Positions 6,959-16,033 of a DNA stretch of 49,924 bases are shown here, piece after piece; position 1 is the first letter of the stretch, and each line of letters starts with the position of its first letter. The notes beneath the pieces are model-generated. The model was not told where the DNA came from, did no database searches, and worked only from the letters and a program-made list of their open reading frames with translations. Position numbers and translations under genes: made by a program. Source of the stretch: Nitrospira sp. (GTDB lineage Bacteria > Nitrospirota > Nitrospiria > Nitrospirales > Nitrospiraceae); contig JAOUHD010000007.1 in NCBI GenBank assembly GCA_029865345.1, positions 1 to 49,924 of the forward strand, given 5' to 3'.

Positions 6959-9151
6959 CTAGGGTTTCTCGAGTGTCATCAGGTCGCGAAGATGGTCTTC
7001 AGCGAGTGACAGTTCTTCTCTAGTGGGGGGGATTTGACCGAATCGGGATCGGCAATAGAGCTCGGTAATTGACGCAACCGCTGAACCGGCACTGCTCCAC
7101 CGCTCCTGAGTGAGACGGACGAACTCAAGGGGCGGCGTCGCAGTGAGTTTAGCAATGCCCTTCCGATCGAGATGCCCGATCATTCGTCCGTAGAGCTGCA
7201 TAATGACCTGCTCGTCGCGAGTCGTTTTTTTAGAGATCATCCCCTTGACCCATGGCCGCCTGATCCCTAGCCAAAGAAGCACGGCAAGGCCAATCAGTGT
7301 GGGGACAAGCACCTCAGCCAACGACTGTATCGTTCCTTTAGACACATAGTCTGCCATCCCGCCAAACATGGCCATGAACGGGCTGAAGAGTGTGCTTATA
7401 GAATCAAATGCCTTGTTTCTGGCCGATGTACTCCCCGCCCTCAATTCCCGCACAACAGCGAGCTGATCAGCCGCGCTGTACTGCACAAAAAATCGACCCC
7501 ACTGAAGTCTGATGGTATCCAACATTCGTCCCAACGCATGCCATGCGGGAGACCCGCTGCCGATACTTTCGATCGAAGGAGGAGTTGGGTCCATCGTAAT
7601 CCACCCGGAATGCGGTAGGTGCACCTCCACCCATGCATGAGCGTCTTGCTGTCTCACCACATAGTAGTTGCCGTATTCGTTCCACTCAGTGGCGAGAAAT
7701 CCCGTGACGAGACGCGCCGGGATTCCGATCGTCCGAAGCATGATAACCATGGCGGTGGCGTAGTGTTCGCAATACCCGGTCTTGCGGGTAAAGAGAAACT
7801 CTTCCAGTGGCTGGTCCTGCTCTGCCAGAGGCGCATCAAGGCTATAACGAAAGTTGTGCGTCAGGAATGAATGGATGGCGGTGGCTTTGTCATAGATGGT
7901 GCGTTGCGTGTGCGTGATTTCCTTGGCTAGGACGGCAATCCGCTTGGGTTGACTAGGAATCTGCAGAAAATGTCGGATAACCGATTCAGGGTAGACACCG
8001 GGCTCCGCACCGAGATCCTCCGGTAGCAACGAGTTGGATCTGGAGAGGACGGAATATTCGATCCGTGACGAACTGGGGAACGGGAGATACACCGAACCTG
8101 TGAGGTCAGACTGGACGCTCGGGAACTTTCCACTGATTCTTTCGATAAACGGAGCAGCAAAGAGAACCGGAGTGTCGAGCGGCTCCAACAGAATGTTCTG
8201 TCGGATGGTGTCGCCAAGGCGGGGGGTTGTAAGAGATCGGCTACTACGAAGAACAAAGGTCCCGGCCGCGTCTTCGCTCACCGCCCGCCGGTAGTTCAGC
8301 CGATTCGTCCAGGCTTTCCCATCGTATTGATCGAAGGCAACTCCTCGTAAATACAGGCGACCTGCTTGCTGTGGGAGGCTATCGGATAGCTCAACCCGCA
8401 TGACGACGCTAGGATCTCGTTTGATGGGCCCAATCTCTCCTAAGTTCACCGTTTCAGAGAATCCCGATGTGCGAATGTTCTCCCCAAAGCCCTTTTGGTA
8501 GAACCCGGCGCCGACCCGAGGAATCGTGAAGAAGATCACCAACGTTAGCCCAAAGGTTGCCAGTGCAAGCCCGTTGGCCAGCCAGAAGAATTGTGGCGTA
8601 ACCTGGCTGACCGATGCCAGAGGTTGTGGTCGCATGGCGACCGACATCGTGAGAATGCGGGGTTCCTCTGGATGTTTGGTCAGCTGAAACAGCAACAGCG
8701 TCCACACGCCAACTACAAGGTAGAGCAAGAAAATCGGGAGATACCACAGGTCCGTCGTGAGGGATCCGGAAGCCAGAATCGCGACGAGACTGATGGCGTA
8801 GAGATGCAGATAGTCACGACGAAGCTTGAGGTTGAACAGCTTGATGATCATGAGGATCATAAGAAAGTGAACTCCTGCCGGAAGGAGTTCGCCCGAGACC
8901 CACAACATATCCACCCAGAATCCAAGAAAGCCGACGATCACCAGAAGATTCCATCCGGTGGTTGACATGAGCGTATACGTGGCGAGTCGCCCCATAGACT
9001 TGCCCCCTGCGTTCCGTAAGAGAGCAAGGATCAGTGCGGCCCCGGTTAACGCAGCCAGCCATTCCGGAAGGCCGGCTCCGAGCGTCAACCCGATGAAGGA
9101 CGTAGACGCCAGCCAAATCGACGCGAACCGAAGGGCCTGATCAAACGGCAT
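6959..9151 (-). CDS. TgpA-like membrane transglutaminase-fold protein
   Basis: The 730-aa product has the layout of the TgpA/DUF3488 family. About six hydrophobic segments fill the first 215 residues, followed by a large soluble region with a transglutaminase core and a single membrane segment near residues 610-635. The C-terminus resembles DUF4129. The papain-like triad is visible as Cys near 461 (GYCEHYATA), His near 505 (DAHAWVEV) and Asp near 521 (TMDPTPP). Family members are inner-membrane proteins with a periplasmic catalytic domain; the substrate is generally unknown. It overlaps the DUF58 gene by 11 bp and follows moxR, the standard MoxR-DUF58-transglutaminase module, so the three are probably one transcript and act together. 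The gene converges on tRNA-Gly. Confidence 0.88.
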   Translation of the reverse strand: MPFDQALRFASIWLASTSFIGLTLGAGLPEWLAALTGAALILALLRNAGGKSMGRLATYTLMSTTGWNLLVIVGFLGFWVDMLWVSGELLPAGVHFLMILMIIKLFNLKLRRDYLHLYAISLVAILASGSLTTDLWYLPIFLLYLVVGVWTLLLFQLTKHPEEPRILTMSVAMRPQPLASVSQVTPQFFWLANGLALATFGLTLVIFFTIPRVGAGFYQKGFGENIRTSGFSETVNLGEIGPIKRDPSVVMRVELSDSLPQQAGRLYLRGVAFDQYDGKAWTNRLNYRRAVSEDAAGTFVLRSSRSLTTPRLGDTIRQNILLEPLDTPVLFAAPFIERISGKFPSVQSDLTGSVYLPFPSSSRIEYSVLSRSNSLLPEDLGAEPGVYPESVIRHFLQIPSQPKRIAVLAKEITHTQRTIYDKATAIHSFLTHNFRYSLDAPLAEQDQPLEEFLFTRKTGYCEHYATAMVIMLRTIGIPARLVTGFLATEWNEYGNYYVVRQQDAHAWVEVHLPHSGWITMDPTPPSIESIGSGSPAWHALGRMLDTIRLQWGRFFVQYSAADQLAVVRELRAGSTSARNKAFDSISTLFSPFMAMFGGMADYVSKGTIQSLAEVLVPTLIGLAVLLWLGIRRPWVKGMISKKTTRDEQVIMQLYGRMIGHLDRKGIAKLTATPPLEFVRLTQERWSSAGSAVASITELYCRSRFGQIPPTREELSLAEDHLRDLMTLEKP

Positions 9152-10259
9152 GGAACGCTCCGGCGATAGGGTGTCCGTTGATCAGAATGGCAGGCTGGGT
9201 GGGCTCGATATCTCCCGGACCCCGCCATGGCTGCACGACAATCATCGCCCCCTCGTCGACTTCTAAAGGGTCTCCGGACAATTCTGTCGGCACGGAAGAC
9301 CCTGCAAGGGGCGAGCACCGTTCACACAGGGCGAGCATTCGAAGGAGCTCCAAGAGGTGACCGTCTCCTTGACCGAATGATGAGCGAGACGACCCCACAA
9401 ACAACTGGAGCATGTACCCGCGTTGCGCCAAATACTGAACGATGGAAGCCGTGACGGAAACCGCCTGTTCAAACAGGGCATCATGACTCACCGGAGCGAC
9501 GGTCGGTAGATAAATGGTGGCTCGGCGTTGGTCTTCGGCCTCGGTTTCTCGGACCGTCAATTGAGACGTCCGCGCCGTCGTTGGCCAATGAATGCTTCGA
9601 GAGTCATCCCCGGCGTGATACAGGCGCAAATTGTATAAATCATTGCCAGGCCCCCGCTGCGGGATGCTCTGTTCAACTCCAACAGTGAGAAGCCCCTGGA
9701 ACAACCTCTCATCGATCGGCTTGAGCTCCGGGCAGACAATGACTGTTTCGTCGATCGGGTAAAACGTGTGCTTCATGAAGAGCCCGAACGGAAACTCCGT
9801 CCCGACACAGACACCGTCCAGTTGCAACTGACCACGCCGCGTAGCGACGAGAGGATACGACATCATCTGGCTGGCGCCTGGAGGGAGTTGGCGAATCTCC
9901 AGACCTCGATCCAACTTCCGGCCGTCACTGACATCGAACAGCTTCAATGAAAAGCTGGGGAGCTGTGACTTCCGGTTCTTCACGACCAGCGTGGCGGTGG
10001 TTGGTTCATTCACGATGAGATGATCGGGAAGGTGACGATGGAATTCCAGCCGTCGCAAGCAGTATTCTGCCGCAACTCCCGAGATCAACACGAGACTCAG
10101 CATCATCGCGAGCAAAAGATAGAAAAGATTGTTGCCGGTATTGATGGCGGCGATACCGATCGCCATAGTAAAGAGCAGGAATTGAACGCCCTCTGATGTC
10201 ACGCTTGTCGACCGGTGGCGAAACATTCGGTGAAGAAAGGAAGGAGATTGACGCAGCAT
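9141..10259 (-). CDS. DUF58-domain membrane protein
   Basis: The 372-aa product has two hydrophobic segments near residues 27-65, where the first contains TMAIGIAAINTGNNLFYLLL. A soluble region with a DUF58/von Willebrand A-like core follows, whose typical block is seen around residues 200-235 (GPGNDLYNLRLY, then DDSRSIHWPTTART). DUF58 proteins are membrane-anchored partners of MoxR AAA+ ATPases, thought to be remodelled by them; their molecular role is not settled. The gene lies 41 bp after moxR and overlaps the transglutaminase gene by 11 bp (ATG inside its end), which implies translational coupling. The start is an ATG at 10259. Confidence 0.87.
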   Translation of the reverse strand: MLRQSPSFLHRMFRHRSTSVTSEGVQFLLFTMAIGIAAINTGNNLFYLLLAMMLSLVLISGVAAEYCLRRLEFHRHLPDHLIVNEPTTATLVVKNRKSQLPSFSLKLFDVSDGRKLDRGLEIRQLPPGASQMMSYPLVATRRGQLQLDGVCVGTEFPFGLFMKHTFYPIDETVIVCPELKPIDERLFQGLLTVGVEQSIPQRGPGNDLYNLRLYHAGDDSRSIHWPTTARTSQLTVRETEAEDQRRATIYLPTVAPVSHDALFEQAVSVTASIVQYLAQRGYMLQLFVGSSRSSFGQGDGHLLELLRMLALCERCSPLAGSSVPTELSGDPLEVDEGAMIVVQPWRGPGDIEPTQPAILINGHPIAGAFHAV

Positions 10260-10300
10260 GTACCACCAGTTCCACGCCGGGACACAGATGAAGGGATGAT

Positions 10301-11242
10301 CTAGACGGGAACAGGAATCGAGTCGACCAAATCCTGAATGATCCGCTCAGCTTGCTCACAACTTCGCTGACGCAACCCCTGGGTTCGGGCCACCATAATG
10401 CGGTGAGACAACACGATGGGGGCCAGTTCCTTAATATCGTCCGGCAGACAATAGGTCCGCCCGCGGACGAGCGACAAGGCCTTGGCAGCCCGACTCAACG
10501 CCAACGCACCTCTGGTACTGACCCCCAATGACAAGAGGTCAGAGTGCCTGGTGCGTTGGACAATGGCCAAGAGATAGTCCGTAATACTTTCCTCCATGAG
10601 TACGTGATCGACCTGGTCCTGGAGCAGCAGGACATCATGCGTCGCCAGCAATGGCTGGAGCTCTTCGGCCGGATGGAGCAATTGCGGTCGATCGAGAACC
10701 TTTTTTTCTTCCTCCGGCGAGGGATAGCCGATGCGAAGCCGCATCAAAAACCGATCCAGCTGCGACTCCGGAAGAGGAAACGTGCCATGGTATTCGGCGG
10801 GGTTCTGCGTTGCTATGACCATGAAGGGCTGATTCAAGGGGTAGGTTTTATTATCGAAAGAAATCTGCGCTTCGCTCATCGCTTCCAACAGACTACTTTG
10901 TGTTTTCGGTGTCGTTCGATTGATTTCATCCGCCAATACAATATTGGCGAAAATCGGACCCGGCATAAATTCAAAGGCTTGTTTCTGGCGATTGAATATT
11001 GAGACGCCCACGATATCAGATGGAAGCAGATCGCTGGTGAACTGAATGCGCTTGAAGGAGCAGTCGAGCGATCTCGCAAGACTATGCGCGAGCGTCGTTT
11101 TCCCAACCCCTGGGACATCCTCGAGAAGGAGATGCCCACGAGCCAGAAGCGCGACAATGCTCATTTCGATCACCTGCGGTTTACCTTTGATCACCCGCGC
11201 AATATTGTCCTGGATGGCATGAATGATTCCCGTTGGATTCAT
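10301..11242 (-). CDS. MoxR-family AAA+ ATPase
   Basis: The 313-aa cytoplasmic ATPase has Walker A DVPGVGKTT at about residues 42-50, Walker B IVLADEINR near 105-113 and the AAA-lid region at the C-terminus. MoxR proteins act as chaperone-like ATPases that mature or activate protein complexes, commonly with a partner of the DUF58 or VWA type, which is the next gene here. The length is typical for the family. The start at 11242 is an ATG without an obvious Shine-Dalgarno sequence; the sequence MNPTGIIHAIQDNIARVIKGK fits the family's N-terminus, so I keep it. The gene is 148 bp after the methyltransferase-like gene on the same strand and may share its transcript. Confidence 0.93.
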   Translation of the reverse strand: MNPTGIIHAIQDNIARVIKGKPQVIEMSIVALLARGHLLLEDVPGVGKTTLAHSLARSLDCSFKRIQFTSDLLPSDIVGVSIFNRQKQAFEFMPGPIFANIVLADEINRTTPKTQSSLLEAMSEAQISFDNKTYPLNQPFMVIATQNPAEYHGTFPLPESQLDRFLMRLRIGYPSPEEEKKVLDRPQLLHPAEELQPLLATHDVLLLQDQVDHVLMEESITDYLLAIVQRTRHSDLLSLGVSTRGALALSRAAKALSLVRGRTYCLPDDIKELAPIVLSHRIMVARTQGLRQRSCEQAERIIQDLVDSIPVPV

Positions 11243-11390
11243 GATGGTCTAGGGCGTGAAATGGCGCTGGAGGATTGGCTGGTGATCGGACACGATCGAA
11301 GTCTAACAAAGGGGCTGGAGACGGTCAATTTATTCAAGAATTTTGCGCCCCTACGATCTGGCATCATGGCACGGGGCTTAGACCAGTCGC

Positions 11391-12782
11391 TCACGCAGGA
11401 ACCAGTGTGATAAACCAGGGTGGAACTTCTTCGGTCATGGACGAGAACTTCCGTGCGGTGCTGCTCACAGGAATTCCCGGGAAGGTAGCGCCTCGGCTGA
11501 TGCGGACATACCGAAAATGACCGGCACCGCCATTCATGGCAGAAGAGGAGCCTGACCCAAGATAGTGACGCCGAAGGGCTGCCACCTCAGCCAAGTCAAT
11601 GGAGTCACCGATGGCGAGACCGGCCAGAGCATGATAGACCGAGCCAAAGATCTTGGGCAGATTGGTGGAGTTGAAGAGTTCGTCTGGCGGGCGATAGCGT
11701 GGCTCCTCCAGTAGCTGCGCGAGGAGTTCCCAGAATACTTGCGCGTCGACTGACCCCAAGATACACAGGCATCCGCGACGGGCGAGCAGGTCCAGGAGAG
11801 CAAGAGGGCCAACGATCTCAAACTTCCATGGCGGGAAGAGGAGGGCACGGCCGGCATGCTGGACTTCGAGCGCTTGTTCTTTTCCAAAGCGTGTCTGGTA
11901 AAAGGCGCCTTTGGTGCTCTCCAGTTCGTTCCGAATGAGGGCCTCAGAGAGCCTGGTCGGCTCATATGCGAAGGTCGGTGTGGCTGGGGCCCAACAGGTG
12001 GCAATGGTATATCGTGGGGCCAGCAACTCCTGTTTATCCAGATCGCCAAGTGTGAACATGTCTTGATTGCCGAAGAAGGAGAATGACACCTCAGCTCTCT
12101 GCTGCAACTTCTGCAACCTCTCCGGATTTGCATGAAGCGGACCGCCCAGTTGAGAACGGGGGTCCAGGCGGTCCAGGCAGTGGATGACAAACGGGCGATG
12201 TTGTTGATTGAGCTCGAGACCGTACAGATTAGCTAACTCCTCAGCGAACGAGAGATCCCCGGCGCCGATCTCCAACACAGATGCCGCATCAGTGCGACGA
12301 AGGAGGTCAAAAGGATTATCCTGCCGCCGCACGGCCTCTTCGACCTCCTCACTCGACAGGTGCGGCACGGGCCACCTCACGGTAGCTGGAGGCACCAACT
12401 CAAAAAAGACGGCAAGTGCGCGGAGAGCTTTGGCCGGAGGAAGGCCTGTGATGGACTTGAGGCACTCTCCGTCGATATCCTGAACGCGCTTGGGCACAGG
12501 CCGCTCGAAAAGACGCAACAAGGCTTCTTTCACTGAAGCTGGAAGATCTTTACTCTGAATGGCTTCAGAGAGTCGGGTAAAAGTAGAGGGGAAGATGGCA
12601 CCTTCCATCAACTTTTTTGATGCTTCCCATTGTCCCGGAAACTGACGTGCGCGAACACTCACGACACGGCGGAAGTCAGCAAGCGGGTCGAGACTCATGA
12701 ACGTTTGATCATCGCGTATAGAAGTGGGTGTCGATTGGAATCCAAGGGTAGGAGCATAGTAATCTTCAAACTTCAGCGTCAA
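11391..12782 (-). CDS. Conserved-looking protein with a SAM-methyltransferase-like motif
   Basis: No firm family. Near residues 166-180 the 463-aa product contains VLEIGAGDLSFAEELA, which matches motif I (glycine-rich SAM-binding loop) of Rossmann-fold methyltransferases. A later HCLDRLD resembles an acidic post-motif II. The first 150 residues are helical, and the region around 340-420 is predicted mixed. There is no signal peptide. Function as a methyltransferase is an inference from one motif. The start is uncertain: the TTG at 12782 also forms a TTGACG box with TATGCT 18 bp on, and the alternative is the ATG at 12698 (435 aa). It is divergent from the ChaN-like gene and upstream of moxR. 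Confidence 0.6.
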   Translation of the reverse strand: MTLKFEDYYAPTLGFQSTPTSIRDDQTFMSLDPLADFRRVVSVRARQFPGQWEASKKLMEGAIFPSTFTRLSEAIQSKDLPASVKEALLRLFERPVPKRVQDIDGECLKSITGLPPAKALRALAVFFELVPPATVRWPVPHLSSEEVEEAVRRQDNPFDLLRRTDAASVLEIGAGDLSFAEELANLYGLELNQQHRPFVIHCLDRLDPRSQLGGPLHANPERLQKLQQRAEVSFSFFGNQDMFTLGDLDKQELLAPRYTIATCWAPATPTFAYEPTRLSEALIRNELESTKGAFYQTRFGKEQALEVQHAGRALLFPPWKFEIVGPLALLDLLARRGCLCILGSVDAQVFWELLAQLLEEPRYRPPDELFNSTNLPKIFGSVYHALAGLAIGDSIDLAEVAALRRHYLGSGSSSAMNGGAGHFRYVRISRGATFPGIPVSSTARKFSSMTEEVPPWFITLVPA

Positions 12783-12824
12783 GTCCGCTTGTTCATGCTT
12801 ATTCAGTATGATAGGAGTGGTTTC

Positions 12825-13835
12825 ATGCCACTACCATTCTTGTCCATCGATTCACTAGGTTGGCGATTGAGCGTCCTGCTACTCATGCTCGTCGGTCTGC
12901 TGGCATTACCGATCGGCTGTGCGGCTGAGCGCGACGGCAGCCTCCGGCCCACCGCCGACGAGGGATGGCAACCCTGGCAAATTCTTGAAACTCAGAGCGG
13001 CCGTGTGCTCCCGTTTTCAGAATTGATGACAAAGCTGGAACAGCACGACATCGTCTACCTGGGGGAGGAACACCACAATCCCTACCATATTGAAGCTGCG
13101 CTGAAAGTGCTGAATCAATTGGTCGCTGATGGCATCGAGCCCACCATTGGGATGGAGATGTTCGGCTGGGACGGCCAACCGGCACTCGACCGCTATGTCG
13201 CGACCGATCAGCCAATTACGAGCGAGTTCTTGGAGCAGGTGCGCTGGAAACAGAATTGGGGTGGCGCGTTTGAAGATTACACGCCATTGGTGACGTTTGC
13301 TCGAGAACGACACTTGTCCGTCCGGGCGATGAACCCACCCAAGCCCTTGATTCGTCGTGTCGTAAAATTAGGGCTTGATCAAGCCAGGCAGGAGCCTGAG
13401 TGGGCGCCGTGGGGAATCCTACAGGAGGATATCGTCGACGACCCCGCGTACCGCGAGAGGATTGTCGATCAGTTGATACGGTGCCACGGAGGAAGCGAGG
13501 AGCACTTCCGAACGATGTATGAGGCATCGATGGTCCGGGATGAAGGTATGGCAAAAACGCTGGTCATCACACAAGAAGAATTTCGCCGCGAGAACGGCGG
13601 CCCCCGTCGCATGATCGTGAGTTACACGGGCGGGGGCCATGTTCAATTTAACCTCCCCGTGCCGAAGCGAGTCGCCAGGCGCCTGAGAGGTGAGATCAAA
13701 CAGGCTACGATTTACATGACGTCGTTCGAGCCCAGTAAAACTGCCAATGTTCAGGCTCTCATACAAGAATCCATTGCGGACTATATTTGGCTGACACCTA
13801 TGGGCAAGTCCAGTTCGGCCAAACCCTGCCGGTAG
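12825..13835 (+). CDS. ChaN-like haem-binding/iron-regulated lipoprotein
   Basis: The 336-aa product resembles the ChaN (DUF399/Cofac_haem_bdg) family. Typical blocks are DIVYLGEEHHNPYHI near residues 76-90, IGMEMFGWDGQPALD near 107-121, and a C-terminal GGGHVQFNLPVPKR. Characterised relatives bind haem and are linked to iron uptake; the equivalent here is inferred. The N-terminus (residues 13-32) is a hydrophobic export signal ending in PIGC, a weak lipobox, so it may be a lipoprotein. I chose the ATG at 12825 because AGGAG lies 7 nt upstream; the in-frame extension back to 12630 runs through the divergent gene. Only 42 bp separate it from that gene's start. Confidence 0.8.
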   Translation: MPLPFLSIDSLGWRLSVLLLMLVGLLALPIGCAAERDGSLRPTADEGWQPWQILETQSGRVLPFSELMTKLEQHDIVYLGEEHHNPYHIEAALKVLNQLVADGIEPTIGMEMFGWDGQPALDRYVATDQPITSEFLEQVRWKQNWGGAFEDYTPLVTFARERHLSVRAMNPPKPLIRRVVKLGLDQARQEPEWAPWGILQEDIVDDPAYRERIVDQLIRCHGGSEEHFRTMYEASMVRDEGMAKTLVITQEEFRRENGGPRRMIVSYTGGGHVQFNLPVPKRVARRLRGEIKQATIYMTSFEPSKTANVQALIQESIADYIWLTPMGKSSSAKPCR

Positions 13836-13901
13836 GACCACCTCAGCGCCTTACTCTTCAGATCGTCAGATAACACAGGGCCATACAAAACTGCTCATTG
13901 C

Positions 13902-13930
13902 TTGACAGGATTCGAGTCGCTCGGCACACT
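13902..13930 (+). promoter_or_regulatory. Sigma70 promoter of the SWIM-protein gene
   Basis: TTGACA (13902-13907) is followed by 17 bp and CACACT (13925-13930), the same arrangement as the tRNA-Gly promoter (TACACT). A gene finder would take this TTG as a start codon, but its role as a -35 element fits better and leaves about 43 nt of leader before the ATG at 13980. Confidence 0.6.
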
Positions 13931-13979
13931 GAGGCCATCATGCATCCTCAGTAGCAGCACAAAAGATCTCCGCACGTAC

Positions 13980-14879
13980 ATGCAAAAGAAAATTCCCTGC
14001 AGCGCCGAACGACTCGGTTTGCTCGATCCTCAAATGATCCAAGCCGTCTCGGATGCCTCGTCCTTTCAAATCGCCCATCAGTATTTGACTGCAAATCGGG
14101 TTCGTATTGTCGAGGCCGATGATTCGCAGATCACGGCCGCCGTCGTCGGTCATTCTGGTCTATACGAGCAGACCATCCGACTGAAAGACGGCCACCTGGT
14201 CTCGAAATGTTCCTGCACGCTTCCCGAAGAGCCGATGTGCCGCCATTGCATCGCGGTGCTACTGGAATATCAGCGATGGGCCCAGCCCCAGCCATCACGC
14301 AAACCAAAACCTGCAAAGGGATCGATCACAGCACCTCCGGTCGCCTCTTCCGAGAACGGGAAAGGGACCACCCCACACTCGGTCACGCCCGACGTGAAGC
14401 TGAGTGAGATCATGGTCTTTTTGGAATGGCTGGAGCCTGCGACAAAAGCTCTTGAGCGGCAGGAGCCGCTTCCTAGTCCGCCCGCACTCGGTCCCGGAGC
14501 GGCCCTGATGTGGATCCAAACGATTCGGAACCTTGAGGAGCAACGCAGGGAAAATGAAGAGGTCATGACGAATCTTGAATCTCAGTTGAAAGACCGTGAC
14601 GCGGACATTGGACAGCTGACACAACAACTCCAGACCTCTCTGCGGGAGGGCAATGCCGGGCAGGCCACCACTCAGGAACTTCAACGGGAAGTGGCCTCCT
14701 ACAAGGAAGTGTTGGCCACAGTCAGCAAGTTGACGACCGAGATCGTGCGGCACATCGCACAGATGCGGGCAGTGACGGGTGATATGCAGCAGAAGAACTC
14801 TCAGCTCGAGAAGCTTGTCTGCTCATTTAAAGATGTGGCTGAAGCGCTTCAGTCAGCCGTCGTGCTGCCTCCCCACTGA
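13980..14879 (+). CDS. SWIM zinc-finger protein with C-terminal coiled coil
   Basis: The 299-aa product has a SWIM domain near residues 52-90. Its zinc ligands C-x-C-x(n)-C-x-H are visible in KCSCTLPEEPMCRHC. SWIM domains bind nucleic acid or protein partners. A Pro/Lys-rich linker follows, then a long coiled coil from about residue 180 to 285 (for example QLKDRDADIGQLTQQLQ). SWIM domains are often found beside SNF2-type helicases; none is present here, so this is a free-standing version with a possible scaffold role (inference). I prefer the ATG at 13980 to the TTG at 13902, because the latter coincides with a good -35 box and the intervening 26 residues do not resemble coding sequence. Confidence 0.72.
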   Translation: MQKKIPCSAERLGLLDPQMIQAVSDASSFQIAHQYLTANRVRIVEADDSQITAAVVGHSGLYEQTIRLKDGHLVSKCSCTLPEEPMCRHCIAVLLEYQRWAQPQPSRKPKPAKGSITAPPVASSENGKGTTPHSVTPDVKLSEIMVFLEWLEPATKALERQEPLPSPPALGPGAALMWIQTIRNLEEQRRENEEVMTNLESQLKDRDADIGQLTQQLQTSLREGNAGQATTQELQREVASYKEVLATVSKLTTEIVRHIAQMRAVTGDMQQKNSQLEKLVCSFKDVAEALQSAVVLPPH

Positions 14880-14928
14880 TTGCAAATTACCCCCCTCCCT
14901 ACGCTGTTTCTCCTAGACCGGTTTCCTC

Positions 14929-14958
14929 TTGCACCTCACGGCCAACATTCAGTATGAT
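14929..14958 (+). promoter_or_regulatory. Promoter of the 62-aa membrane protein gene
   Basis: TTGCAC (14929-14934) and TATGAT (14953-14958) are separated by 18 bp. The predicted start near 14965 leaves a leader of about 35 nt that contains the AAGGGGGAAG ribosome-binding site. Confidence 0.6.
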
Positions 14959-14999
14959 ATGCCCCACTTTTTTGTATTAGGATTTAGAAGGGGGAAGAG

Positions 15000-15188
15000 A
15001 TGAAACGGCTACTTTCACGAACAGGTCTATTAACGGGAACCGTACTGATCCAGGCTTTACCGGCGTTAGCGAACGCTCCAGCGGGGGAAGGGGCTCCTGA
15101 TTACAGTGGAATTAGCGGTATATACTACACGCTGATCGGGGCGATCCTCGCGTACGGCGTCTACGATACGTTTTTCAAGAAGTCGTAA
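15000..15188 (+). CDS. Small exported or membrane protein (62 aa), unknown function
   Basis: I recognise no family. Residues 1-25 form a clear signal peptide: MKRLLSR, a hydrophobic core, then ALANA as a likely signal peptidase site. A short Gly/Ala-rich linker follows, then one membrane segment at about residues 40-56 (IYYTLIGAILAYGVYDT) and a basic tail FFKKS. After processing, a roughly 37-residue single-span peptide would remain, oriented N-out with a cytoplasmic Lys tail. The start has a strong purine-rich ribosome-binding site (AGAAGGGGGAAGAG) and a promoter at 14929-14958, so expression looks real despite the size. It has its own transcription unit and converges on the esterase gene. 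Confidence 0.75.
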   Translation: MKRLLSRTGLLTGTVLIQALPALANAPAGEGAPDYSGISGIYYTLIGAILAYGVYDTFFKKS

Positions 15189-15260
15189 GGAATAGCGCTT
15201 CCTTTGACCAGCTTACATCGCCTTGTCTAACATTTGTACGGGCTCTAATCGAGCTCACCT

Positions 15261-15947
15261 TCAACTCTGCTTGTGAGCGGCCGTGGGTTTGGGTACCTGC
15301 CCATCCAATATCGGCTTGAGCACTTTCAGCACTTGCTCCACGATGACCTCGTACCCTTCCTTGGTTGGATGAATACCGTCAGCCTGATTCAACATGGATG
15401 AACCACCCACTCCTTCAAGGAAAAAGGGGATGAGGAGAAGCTGGCACTCTTTGGCCAGCATCCGGTACATGGCTTCGAAGCTGGCCGTGTAGTCCTGTCC
15501 GTAATTCGGTGGCAGCTTCATCCCGGCCAAGACCACCGTCGTACCGGATTCCTGTAATTGTCGGATGATCTGACGGAGATTACTTTGTGTTTGATCGACG
15601 GGGAGCCCTCGAAGTCCATCGTTCGCACCCAATTCGAGAATCACCAGCTCAGGCTTGTTGTTCAGAATCCAGGGTACGCGTCGAAGTCCGCCGGCCGTCG
15701 TATCGCCGCTCATACCAGCGTTGATCACCCGATAGTGGTAGCCGAGGCTATCAAGTCGGCGTTGAAGTTGAGCCGGGTAGGATTCAACGGCTTGTACCCC
15801 TAGTCCGGCAGTAAGACTGTCACCAAACGCCACGATACGGGGCCTCGTGTCCGATGCTGAGGTGGAGGCTGCATCCAAGACCAACGGCCAGAGTAGAACC
15901 ACGAACATCAGCAGCGGAATCAGATGAAGTAGTCGTGATAATGGCAT
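15261..15947 (-). CDS. TesA-like GDSL esterase / lysophospholipase
   Basis: This is a periplasmic SGNH-fold hydrolase acting on ester bonds of lipids or aryl esters. The four family blocks are visible: GDSLTAG (catalytic Ser), the Gly of NAGMSGDT, the Asn of GANDGLRG and the Asp-x-x-His of DGIHPTKEGY. A hydrophobic signal segment (about residues 5-26) precedes the catalytic domain. With the ATG at 15947 the protein has 228 aa. A GTG at 16013 would add 22 residues but collides with the divergent ABC gene's upstream region; a TTG at 15962 preceded by GGAGGG is another option. Divergence from a ybbA/ybbP-like pair repeats the tesA-ybbAP arrangement known from enterobacteria. Confidence 0.88.
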   Translation of the reverse strand: MPLSRLLHLIPLLMFVVLLWPLVLDAASTSASDTRPRIVAFGDSLTAGLGVQAVESYPAQLQRRLDSLGYHYRVINAGMSGDTTAGGLRRVPWILNNKPELVILELGANDGLRGLPVDQTQSNLRQIIRQLQESGTTVVLAGMKLPPNYGQDYTASFEAMYRMLAKECQLLLIPFFLEGVGGSSMLNQADGIHPTKEGYEVIVEQVLKVLKPILDGQVPKPTAAHKQS

Positions 15948-16033
15948 AACGTGATACAAAACTAGCTCACATCCCTCCAGACAGTATAATATCGTCCAAT
16001 GTTTCTTTCTCACCGAAGAAGTGAACAGTTTTT

